A stretch of 7,983 nucleotides of DNA from Nitratifractor sp964650685. GTDB taxonomy: Bacteria; Campylobacterota; Campylobacteria; Campylobacterales; Sulfurovaceae. A program made the translations under genes and the position numbers. Of the stretch, positions 1 through 5,915 are shown piece by piece. The notes under the pieces are model-generated. The model saw only the letters and a list, made by a program, of their open reading frames with translations, was not told the origin of the DNA and did no database searches. Where the stretch lies: assembly GCA_964650685.1 (NCBI GenBank), contig CAZYUW010000003.1, positions 1 to 7,983 of the forward strand. Reading direction: 5' to 3'. Each line of letters begins with the position of its first letter. Position 1 is the stretch's first letter.

Positions 1-191
1 ACCTGACTGAACTCATAGGCAGATGGTCCATGGTAGACATATTCGTGGTGGCCATAATGATCGCATTGGTGCATTTCAAGGGTATTACGGAGATAAAAGC
101 CGCGCCCGGCGCACTCTTTTTCCTGGTGGTCGTGATACTCACAATGATCGCGGCCATGAGATTTGATCCCAGGCTGATCTGGGATGACTGA
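1..191 (+). CDS. pqiA: PqiA-family inner-membrane protein, C-terminal end (partial)
   Basis: The gene enters from the left edge; the first complete codon is at base 3, leaving 62 codons and a TGA at 189-191. The visible part has the PqiA C-terminal signature: a GRWSMVDIFVVA stretch leading into a membrane helix, a short polar loop (FKGITEIKAAPG), a second very hydrophobic helix (LFFLVVVILTMIAAM) and the terminal FDPRLIWD motif. In the known family, PqiA is a multi-span inner-membrane protein working with the MCE protein PqiB in lipid movement between the two membranes. It lies 12 nt upstream of pqiB on the same strand, so the two are almost certainly co-transcribed. The start, promoter and N-terminal repeats are outside the window. 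Identification is good because the motif and the gene order agree. Confidence 0.88.
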   Translation, partial: LTELIGRWSMVDIFVVAIMIALVHFKGITEIKAAPGALFFLVVVILTMIAAMRFDPRLIWDD

Positions 192-203
192 AAAGAGGAA
201 TTA

Positions 204-1775
204 ATGGCAGAAAACAACGATACCCAAAACGGAATAAAACAGGCAGTACTCAAAAAAAGAGAGCGAAGAGTATCTGCCATATGGATAGTTCCCATAGTCG
301 CACTTGTCATAGGGATATGGCTTATCGCGAAAACCGTTTATGAAAAAGGACCCACAGTCCATATCACTTTCAGGGCCGCCACGGGAATTGAAGCAGGAAA
401 ATCTCTTATAAAATACAAAGACATTGAGGTTGGAAAAGTTACCGATGTAGTGTTCGACAAAAACCTGAAATCCGTCATAATTACTGCGGAACTGAAAAAA
501 GAGATGAAAAACTATCTGGGAAAAGGTACCAGATTCTGGATAGTTCATGCCAGATTGAGTGCAGACGCGGTAGAGGGGCTGGATACTCTGTTTTCGGGTT
601 CGTATATCCAGATGGATCCGCACAAAGGTAGCGCGAAGCACGATACCTTCAAAGGACTCGACAATCCTCCTGTTATTTCCGAATTTTCCAAAGGAAAATA
701 TTTCGTGCTGGAAGCGGACGAAAAAGGATCTCTGAAAACCGGTTCACCCATATACTACAAAAAACTCAAAGCCGGCAGCGTAACGGGATATCATCTGACC
801 CCTGATGGCAAAAAGGTATTGATAGATATATTTGTCACTGAACCATTTATGGACCTGGTATCGGATACGACGAGATTCTGGAACACCAGCGGGATAAGCG
901 CGACCATTGGAGCCGATGGAGTGGAAATCCAAACCGAATCACTCATATCTATCATGTCGGGTGGTATAGCATTTGAAAATTTTAAGGAATTCAAAACTGG
1001 AAAAATCGCCGAAGAGGGGCATAGGTTTATACTGTACGACAATCTGAAAAAAGCGAAAAAGATCACTTACAAAAAAGAGCTGTACTTCTGGGTCTATTTC
1101 AAAGAATCCATCAGAGGGTTGAAGATAGGATCGCCCGTAGAGTTCAGAGGCGTTAAAATAGGCGAAGTGGTAAACTACTCACTTATAGGGGATGCGGACA
1201 GTGCCGAATTTACCATACCTATTCTCATAAAAATAGAACCGGAGAGATTCGCCATAGAAAACAGCAAGGGTGAAAACAACAGCTCCGACATAGATCCGAA
1301 AATATTTAAAAAACTCATCGACAAAGGTTTCAGAGCCCAGTTGCAAAACGGCAACCTGATAACCGGAGAGTTGTTTATCGATCTGGATTTCCACAAAGAC
1401 GCCAAAGAGGCACAACTGATAAAGAAACGAGGTTTTTATGTCTTTCCTTCGATACCGGCCACACTCGAATCTCTCAAAATGGATCTTAAAGTACTGCTTA
1501 CCAAACTCTCCGCTATTCCATTTGAAAAGATAGGCAAAGATCTCGAAAAGACTATCGGCGGCATCAAAAACGATACCGTTCCAAAGCTGAACAAACTATT
1601 GAAAAATCTCGATGGTGCCGCAATGAATATCAACAGAAGCTATCTCGATCCAAATTCAGCTATACTCAAAAAACTCACCAAGCTTATGGACGAACTCGGC
1701 AAAACGAGCAGATCCATAAAACATCTGAGCGACTACCTGGAGAGGCATCCAGAATCGATAATAAGAGGTAAATGA
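204..1775 (+). CDS. pqiB: PqiB, intermembrane transport MCE protein
   Basis: This 523-residue protein has the length and architecture of PqiB. A short cytoplasmic N-terminus rich in Lys/Arg is followed by one membrane helix (about residues 24-43). Three MCE domains come next: about 49-139 (opening with VHITFRAATGIEAG), about 165-256 (VLEADEKGSLKTGSPIYYK) and about 292-395 (FWVYFKESIRGLKIGSPVEF, ending NGNLITGELFIDLDF). A helical C-terminal segment (about 420-515) ends in the typical YLERHPESIIRGK. In the characterised family the MCE domains stack as hexameric rings and the C-terminal helices form a needle that makes a hydrophobic channel across the periplasm. The ATG is preceded by a good Shine-Dalgarno (AAGAGGAA at 193-200). 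It sits between pqiA and pqiC in the usual order. The three MCE domains separate it from one-domain MlaD and seven-domain YebT/LetB. The lipid carried cannot be read from the sequence. Confidence 0.95.
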   Translation: MAENNDTQNGIKQAVLKKRERRVSAIWIVPIVALVIGIWLIAKTVYEKGPTVHITFRAATGIEAGKSLIKYKDIEVGKVTDVVFDKNLKSVIITAELKKEMKNYLGKGTRFWIVHARLSADAVEGLDTLFSGSYIQMDPHKGSAKHDTFKGLDNPPVISEFSKGKYFVLEADEKGSLKTGSPIYYKKLKAGSVTGYHLTPDGKKVLIDIFVTEPFMDLVSDTTRFWNTSGISATIGADGVEIQTESLISIMSGGIAFENFKEFKTGKIAEEGHRFILYDNLKKAKKITYKKELYFWVYFKESIRGLKIGSPVEFRGVKIGEVVNYSLIGDADSAEFTIPILIKIEPERFAIENSKGENNSSDIDPKIFKKLIDKGFRAQLQNGNLITGELFIDLDFHKDAKEAQLIKKRGFYVFPSIPATLESLKMDLKVLLTKLSAIPFEKIGKDLEKTIGGIKNDTVPKLNKLLKNLDGAAMNINRSYLDPNSAILKKLTKLMDELGKTSRSIKHLSDYLERHPESIIRGK

Positions 1776-1776
1776 T

Positions 1777-2373
1777 ATGAAACTCGATACAATCCACACT
1801 ATTGCAGCTATAATAATCGGTATATTCCTGGCCGGATGCAGCAGCAAATCCGAATTTTATCAACTGAAATCGGATCTGAAACAGACAACCCAGATATCCA
1901 AAAAGAGTGTTCATTCGAGAATAGTAGGAATTGCGGAAGTGGAAACATCGGAATATCTGCAAAAACCAGAAATCGTTACGAGATACAGCGACAAACATCT
2001 GAATGTGCACGAAGTTGAAAGATGGGCTGGATCCCTCGAAAAAAACATCCAGTCGGTCCTGAGACAAAATCTGGAAAAACTGATCCCTCGTTACACTTTT
2101 CTGTCGTATCCCTGGGAAGAGCCTCTAAGCGACGCGTACAGGATATATCTCCATGTAGACAGATATGACGGTGACTCCAATGGTACCGTTACGATGAAGG
2201 GCAGATGGAGTCTGGTGAGACAATCAGACAATCGGGCTGTCGTACTTGAAAATTTCAACTATACCGGTAGAGGCGGCGGCAAGGATACGGAGTCGATCGT
2301 AGATACACAGAGCAAACTGCTGGAAAAACTCAGCAGACATATAGCGACACAAATAGAAAGAAGAATCAAATAG
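1777..2373 (+). CDS. pqiC: PqiC, ABC-type transport auxiliary lipoprotein
   Basis: This 198-residue lipoprotein belongs to the PqiC/YmbA (ABC-transport auxiliary, DUF330-like) family. A hydrophobic signal segment (about residues 8-20) ends in the lipobox FLAGC, giving a lipidated Cys21. Ser at +2 (no Asp) favours transport to the outer membrane. The mature part has the family pattern YLQKPEIVTR followed by a VHEVERWAGSLEKNIQSVL helix region. In the known system PqiC sits in the outer membrane and interacts with the C-terminal needle of PqiB. The ATG lies one base after the pqiB stop, and its Shine-Dalgarno (AAGAGG at 1763-1768) is inside the last pqiB codons, so translation is probably coupled. 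It is the last gene of the operon; the next gene converges from the other strand 38 nt away. Confidence 0.92.
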   Translation: MKLDTIHTIAAIIIGIFLAGCSSKSEFYQLKSDLKQTTQISKKSVHSRIVGIAEVETSEYLQKPEIVTRYSDKHLNVHEVERWAGSLEKNIQSVLRQNLEKLIPRYTFLSYPWEEPLSDAYRIYLHVDRYDGDSNGTVTMKGRWSLVRQSDNRAVVLENFNYTGRGGGKDTESIVDTQSKLLEKLSRHIATQIERRIK

Positions 2374-2411
2374 GGCTACATATACCCAAGTCACTGTATC
2401 TGCATGGAAGT
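2374..2411. other. Convergent intergenic gap between pqiC and the diguanylate cyclase
   Basis: Only 38 nt separate the two stop codons. A GGG...CCC pairing at 2373-2387 gives a three-base stem with no U-tract on either strand, so I do not call a terminator. The gap contains one copy of the 11-nt sequence CATATACCCAA (2379-2389), which also occurs upstream of the diguanylate cyclase. Confidence 0.6.
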
Positions 2412-3491
2412 TTACGCCATATTGGACTCTATGCGGTTTCTGCCTCTCTTTTTGGCTCGATACAACGCATCGTCGGCAAGCTCTATCAACTCTCTCGGTT
2501 CGGTATTTTTGTCTGCCGTCAATGTGCCGGTTCCTATACTCACCGTAACTATATTATCAGTTTCGGACGCCTGATGAGGCAGTCTTTGAAATCTGATCTC
2601 CAATAAAATTTTTTCAGCAATCTCCCTGACCTGAAAATGGTTTGTATCCCTCAATACAACAGCGAACTCCTCACCGCCGTATCGTGCTATAAAATCTGTT
2701 TTTCTGTTCACGCTTTTTCTTAGGCAAATAGCTATGTTCTTCAGGCACTCGTCACCCAAATGATGACCATAGTAGTCGTTGTAGTTTTTGAAATGATCGA
2801 TATCTATGATCATCATCGATATCGGTTTGCCCATTCTGGCCGAAATTGCTATTTCCCTTTCGAGCTCCTCATCGAAAAACCTTCTATTGTATAAACCTGT
2901 CAACTTGTCGGTAATCGAAAGGGTATTGAGCTTATCGAGAAGCTCGTCTGTTCTTATGTGTGTTTGGTATGTCAGCCAACCGGCGACTGCGGATATCGAA
3001 GCTACATTCGCGACAAGAAAAGCACCAACTACAAACTCTTTGGATGGGGGCCATCCCGACCACAACTTGCCCAGTAGTATAATCACACTGAAAAACATGG
3101 GAAACAGCAGATACTTTAACGGCCAGACCATGATAATAGATGTTCCGAAAAAAATCGTACTGAAGCCCAGAAAATAAGCAAACATATTATCGGTTATAAA
3201 CACCATCGGCAAAATCGAAGCTATCACCATCAAATATACAAAAAGTCCTAAAATCTTATAGTTTCTGATGGATCTGTCGAATTTGTAGTATATTGCAGTA
3301 CCTGCCAATACAGACGCGACAAAAAGTGTACGCATAAACAAAAAGAGTTCGAAGTTTCTTTTGTCGATAAAATAATCGAAAAACATCCATACAGCCACCA
3401 GAAAAGAGGCTGTAAGAGCATACGCTATCGTTCTGTAGACCAGAAATGTACTCTTTCCCTCTTCATCATATTTTATAAGTTCTTCAATCAT
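2412..3491 (-). CDS. Membrane-anchored GGDEF diguanylate cyclase
   Basis: Predicted to make cyclic di-GMP from two GTP at the inner face of the cytoplasmic membrane. From the ATG at 3491 the protein has 359 residues. About five or six hydrophobic helices lie between residues 20 and 175, with no recognisable PAS, GAF or CHASE sensor, followed by a complete GGDEF domain. Visible active-site features are DIDHFKNYND (metal Asp230, guanine-contact Asn238), Asp247 of the GDE segment, the GGEEF signature at 272-276, and SIGTGTL near the end. An inhibitory I-site RxxD (RKTD, 263-266) lies exactly five residues before GGEEF, so product inhibition is likely. No EAL domain is present. An in-frame GTG at 3506 would add five residues, but the best -10 box implies transcription starting near 3514, leaving almost no leader for GTG. 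The ATG has a GGGA eight bases upstream. The signal sensed is unknown; the gene is monocistronic. Confidence 0.9.
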   Translation of the reverse strand: MIEELIKYDEEGKSTFLVYRTIAYALTASFLVAVWMFFDYFIDKRNFELFLFMRTLFVASVLAGTAIYYKFDRSIRNYKILGLFVYLMVIASILPMVFITDNMFAYFLGFSTIFFGTSIIMVWPLKYLLFPMFFSVIILLGKLWSGWPPSKEFVVGAFLVANVASISAVAGWLTYQTHIRTDELLDKLNTLSITDKLTGLYNRRFFDEELEREIAISARMGKPISMMIIDIDHFKNYNDYYGHHLGDECLKNIAICLRKSVNRKTDFIARYGGEEFAVVLRDTNHFQVREIAEKILLEIRFQRLPHQASETDNIVTVSIGTGTLTADKNTEPRELIELADDALYRAKKRGRNRIESNMA

Positions 3492-3514
3492 TTTGATATC
3501 CCACACCCAAATTC

Positions 3515-3543
3515 TGCAACATTATACACTATACACTGTTGCA
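3515..3543. repeat. Inverted repeat enclosing the diguanylate cyclase -10 box
   Basis: Two perfect 7-bp arms, TGCAACA (3515-3521) and TGTTGCA (3537-3543), are separated by 15 bp. Arm centres are 22 bp apart, close to two helical turns. The spacer holds a perfect tandem repeat of TATACAC (3523-3529 and 3530-3536). The -10 TATAAT lies across the left arm and the spacer. The geometry suits a dimeric regulator binding the promoter, but no regulator gene lies nearby. Confidence 0.5.
3521..3526 (-). promoter_or_regulatory. -10 box of the diguanylate cyclase promoter
   Basis: A perfect TATAAT reads on the minus strand at 3526-3521, about 30 nt before the ATG. No convincing -35 is found at 16-18 bp, which is common for housekeeping promoters in Campylobacterota. 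It is centred inside an inverted repeat (3515-3543), suggesting control by a DNA-binding protein. A perfect hexamer can occur by chance in AT-rich DNA, so the call rests on position as well. Confidence 0.5.
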
Positions 3544-3599
3544 TATACCCAAATGAGCAATCCGACACTTCATAAAATAAAACTTTTCAAGATCCGGGA

Positions 3600-5147
3600 C
3601 TATCTGCTGTACAACATTCTCAAGATTCCGGCAAGAAAAAGAAGAGATGCCGGAGTCATATAGGATCTATCAAGCAAAATAATAAAAAAAGCTCCAAATA
3701 TCATCACCAAAGAAAATTTTTCGCTGCGCATACGGGTATATATTCTGCTCTCCAGCCACTCCAGCTGTCTTTCACTCAAATGCACCCTAAGCTCGTCTTC
3801 ACTGATCTTCTGTATGGCTGTATGCAACTGCCTTATCCTCAGAGGCAGAGCGTGCACCTCTTCTGAAATCAACTCTATCAGCCCTGAGTCAGCGCCAAGA
3901 GCACGGGGAATATTGCGCTGCAGTATCGGCAAGATATCCTTGATGCCATTGAAATTGTCGATATATACAGTACCCAGCCCCTCTATTATGGCACTGGCTC
4001 TCATGATATATACTGCCTCCTGGGGCAGCTTGAATGGAAAATCTCTCATCGAAGCCATCACACCGAAAGCCAGCTCCTGCATACTCATGGCATCCAGGGT
4101 ATCGTCGTTGAAAATATCGAACATTCTCTGAGCCAGCTCCGTCATCCTGTCCTGAGGTGCTTCATAGGATATGATACCGAGTCTCTTGCAGCTGGAAATA
4201 TAGAGCTCGAAATCCTGCTCGTGAGCGGATTTGACCATTTCTATGATAGCGATTCTGGTCGGATTGGACATCCTTTTTACCATACCAAAATCGAGAAGCA
4301 CCAAAGTGCCGTCGGAACGAACAAGGAGATTTCCCGGATGGGGGTCGGCATGGAAATATCCCCTTATAAGCATCTGTTCCGTATAGAAAAGTATGAGTTT
4401 TTCCATAACCCGCATGAAATCCACTTTGTAGCGACCCATGCCATCTTTGTCGTCGAACCGTATACCCTCCTCGAAGCTCATGACCAGAGCGTCGTCGCTG
4501 CAATATCTCTCATATGGTTCCGGAAATACTATATCGCTTTCGGAATAGACATTGCGGAAACTTTTCAGGTTGGCCAGTTCGTTTGCCAGACTGACCTCTT
4601 TGAGTATCATATCGCTGAACTCTGCTATCAGGGCATCGATAGAGTTTTTTGTATACGCTGAAAATAGTGGCCTGAACAGACGATTGAAAAAGTTGAGTAT
4701 GACAATATCGGCCTTTACCTGATCCACTATCCCGTATCTGCGCAATTTGACGGCTACTTGTGTGCCGTCTTTGAGTCTCGCTCTGTGAACCTGACCGATA
4801 GAAGCGCTTGCGATGGGTTTGCGCTCGAAATGTTCAAATACCTCTTCCTGTCCGAAAGCCGTCTCGTAAACTTTTGTGAAATGTTCGTCAGACATCGGGG
4901 GGATTTCATCGTGCAGAGTACGCAGCGCGCTCAAATATCTATCGTCGAAAAAATCCGCTCTCGTGGCCAAAACCTGCGCAAGCTTGATGAAACTTGCACC
5001 CAGAGTGGAAATATTTTCGCACAGATCGTCCGGCTCCAGAGGCGTCATGAATAGAAAGCGCCTCTTTCTTTTTATGAGCAAAAATATACTCAGAAGAAAC
5101 AGAAATACCCTCTTTACCCTGCCGGGCAGATAACATTTAAAACACAA
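3600..5147 (-). CDS. ABC1/AarF/UbiB-family atypical kinase
   Basis: An atypical protein-kinase-like protein of the UbiB/AarF/COQ8 superfamily, 515 residues from a TTG start. Motifs in order: an N-terminal ADCK-type motif GASFIKLAQVLATRADFF (residues 50-67; KLAQ replaces the usual KxGQ), an Ala-rich nucleotide loop IASASIGQVHRA (112-123), VAVK with Lys134, Glu184 and Glu190 of the family helix, the catalytic HADPHPGN (266-273), and metal-binding DFG (286-288). Two C-terminal hydrophobic helices (about 479-492 and 498-513) fit the membrane anchor of UbiB proteins. The start is uncertain: TTG at 5147 keeps a hydrophobic N-terminal stretch (14-25), but its ribosome site is poor. The next in-frame ATG, at 5048, loses that stretch but keeps every motif. 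It lies 4 nt after the phasin-like gene. Family members support quinone or lipid biology; Campylobacterota generally use menaquinones, so a ubiquinone-specific role is unlikely and I give no gene symbol. Confidence 0.88.
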   Translation of the reverse strand: MCFKCYLPGRVKRVFLFLLSIFLLIKRKRRFLFMTPLEPDDLCENISTLGASFIKLAQVLATRADFFDDRYLSALRTLHDEIPPMSDEHFTKVYETAFGQEEVFEHFERKPIASASIGQVHRARLKDGTQVAVKLRRYGIVDQVKADIVILNFFNRLFRPLFSAYTKNSIDALIAEFSDMILKEVSLANELANLKSFRNVYSESDIVFPEPYERYCSDDALVMSFEEGIRFDDKDGMGRYKVDFMRVMEKLILFYTEQMLIRGYFHADPHPGNLLVRSDGTLVLLDFGMVKRMSNPTRIAIIEMVKSAHEQDFELYISSCKRLGIISYEAPQDRMTELAQRMFDIFNDDTLDAMSMQELAFGVMASMRDFPFKLPQEAVYIMRASAIIEGLGTVYIDNFNGIKDILPILQRNIPRALGADSGLIELISEEVHALPLRIRQLHTAIQKISEDELRVHLSERQLEWLESRIYTRMRSEKFSLVMIFGAFFIILLDRSYMTPASLLFLAGILRMLYSR

Positions 5148-5151
5148 ACGC

Positions 5152-5418
5152 TTACTTTTTATTCTCTTTTTTCAAGGATTCTATATCGCTCCTGGTAGCC
5201 AACCCCATCTCTTCTATCACCTCTCTGAGCGCTTTTTTGATCTCCTCTTTGAGCGCCCTCTCCTGCTCTTCCCCCTTGGCTTTGGCTTTTTCTATGACCT
5301 TTTGGGCCTCCTCTTTGCTCATCTTTCCTTTCTCTATGAGATCCTTGAGCTCCTCTTCTACCTTCTCTTTCGCCAATAGAGCGCTACCCACGCTCAATGT
5401 GATCAGATCTTTGAGCAT
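5152..5418 (-). CDS. Phasin-like helical protein (COG3937-type)
   Basis: A small protein of 88 residues from ATG 5418, almost wholly helical and highly charged. A short hydrophobic start (MLKDLITLSVGSALLAKEKV) leads into Lys/Glu heptad-like helices (LIEKGKMSKEEAQKVIEKAK) and the closing segment EEMGLATRSDIESLKKE. The pattern KGKMSKEEAQ plus MGLATRSDIE matches my memory of the family annotated as polyhydroxyalkanoate-synthesis regulator/phasin (COG3937). That name does not prove a storage-granule role; no PHA synthase is in view. The ATG at 5418 was preferred to an upstream in-frame TTG at 5454 because AAAGGGG (5430-5424) sits five bases before it, and the extra 12 residues would be translated from an A-tract. 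It is the first gene of a two-gene unit with the ABC1 kinase, which suggests a functional link. Confidence 0.78.
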   Translation of the reverse strand: MLKDLITLSVGSALLAKEKVEEELKDLIEKGKMSKEEAQKVIEKAKAKGEEQERALKEEIKKALREVIEEMGLATRSDIESLKKENKK

Positions 5419-5423
5419 ATTAA

Positions 5424-5430
5424 CCCCTTT
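5424..5430 (-). promoter_or_regulatory. Strong Shine-Dalgarno deciding the phasin-like start
   Basis: AAAGGGG on the minus strand is followed by TTAAT and then ATG at 5418. It is the clearest ribosome site on the minus strand of this window and sets the start of the phasin-like gene at 5418 rather than the TTG at 5454. Confidence 0.75.
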
Positions 5431-5432
5431 TG

Positions 5433-5443
5433 TTTTTTTTTTT
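5433..5443. repeat. T11/A11 homopolymer in the phasin-like leader
   Basis: Eleven T on the plus strand (A11 in the transcript sense) lie between the -10 element and the Shine-Dalgarno of the phasin-like gene. The tract spans the likely transcription start. It is the longest homopolymer in the window and could vary in length or promote transcript slippage. Confidence 0.85.
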
Positions 5444-5444
5444 G

Positions 5445-5453
5445 ATTCTAACA
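5445..5453 (-). promoter_or_regulatory. Extended -10 promoter of the phasin-like/ABC1 kinase unit
   Basis: The minus strand reads TGTTAGAAT: a TGn extension followed by TAGAAT (5 of 6 matches to TATAAT), just downstream of a T7 run (5459-5453). This is the arrangement typical of Campylobacterota vegetative promoters, with a T-rich stretch in place of a strict -35. A TTAACA sits 20 bp upstream (5476-5471), too far to be an ideal -35. The start of transcription would be near 5438, giving a leader of about 20 nt that begins within an A11 tract. Confidence 0.5.
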
Positions 5454-5519
5454 AAAAAACTTCGCGCTATTGTTAATATACCGCACTTAATATGATTCAT
5501 CTCTTCTAAAGCAGTCTTA

Positions 5520-5915
5520 TCATAACCGCCTCTCGAGCCAGCGTTGCAAAATAATCTGCGCGGCAAGCGAATCTATTCTGCCGTCACGACGCTGTTTTAT
5601 GACTCCCATCATCGATTCTTTGGCCTCCTTCGATGAATCAGCCTCGTCCTGATAGTGTATATCCACGCTTTCTGGCAATCCCAGCAATCCTACAAAATGG
5701 CGTATTCTTCGCCCCATCTCCTCCTCACTGCTGCCTCCGACAGGTATGCCTATCACCAAAGTATCCACCTGCCACTCCTCGAGGAGTCTTTTTATGTCGG
5801 CAGCAGCCTGCTTGCGTCCCTTTCTCAATACAGGCCTGTACGGAATCGCCACTCTGCCATCAGGACTCATCGCGATACCTATACGCTTCAATCCGATATC
5901 CAAAGCGACTATCAC
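5520..5915 (-). CDS. ruvX: RuvX/YqgF-family Holliday-junction resolvase-like nuclease
   Basis: A 131-residue protein with the RNase H-like fold of RuvX/YqgF, whose members act on Holliday junctions or in 16S rRNA 5' end maturation. Family motifs run the full length: MIVALDIGLKRIGIAMSPDG with metal Asp6, VIGIPVGGSSEEEMGRRI (54-71), DEADSSKEA (90-98) corresponding to the usual DERxTT.EA, and RIDSLAAQIILQRWL (113-127) with Asp115. The acidic metal ligands appear intact. The start is a GTG at 5915 that overlaps the upstream stop as GTGA, with GAGG eight bases before it, so translation is coupled to the phosphoribosyltransferase gene. It is the last gene of the nagZ-phosphoribosyltransferase-ruvX operon. 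Whether its main role is recombination or rRNA processing cannot be told from sequence. Confidence 0.92.
   Translation of the reverse strand: MIVALDIGLKRIGIAMSPDGRVAIPYRPVLRKGRKQAAADIKRLLEEWQVDTLVIGIPVGGSSEEEMGRRIRHFVGLLGLPESVDIHYQDEADSSKEAKESMMGVIKQRRDGRIDSLAAQIILQRWLERRL

Noticed and set aside
2373..2387. GGG...CCC pairing after pqiC as a terminator
   Set aside because: The stem is only three base pairs and there is no U-tract on either strand.
3492..3506. Upstream GTG start for the diguanylate cyclase
   Set aside because: It is in frame and adds five residues, but the TATAAT position would leave a leader of about eight bases with no Shine-Dalgarno. The ATG at 3491 fits better. The choice does not change any domain.
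4221..4661. A 146-codon plus-strand open frame opposite the ABC1 kinase
   Set aside because: It is antisense to the kinase catalytic region including HADPHPGN and DFG and shows no recognisable domain.
5419..5454. Upstream TTG start for the phasin-like gene
   Set aside because: It overlaps the predicted -10 element and reads through the A11 tract. The ATG at 5418 has a strong, well-spaced ribosome site.
5460..5490. Possible terminator after ruvX (minus strand)
   Set aside because: GTGC and GCGC can pair with a bulge and a few A-U pairs, followed by GAAG and T7. The stem is short and interrupted, and the T7 is better explained as the T-rich part of the next promoter.
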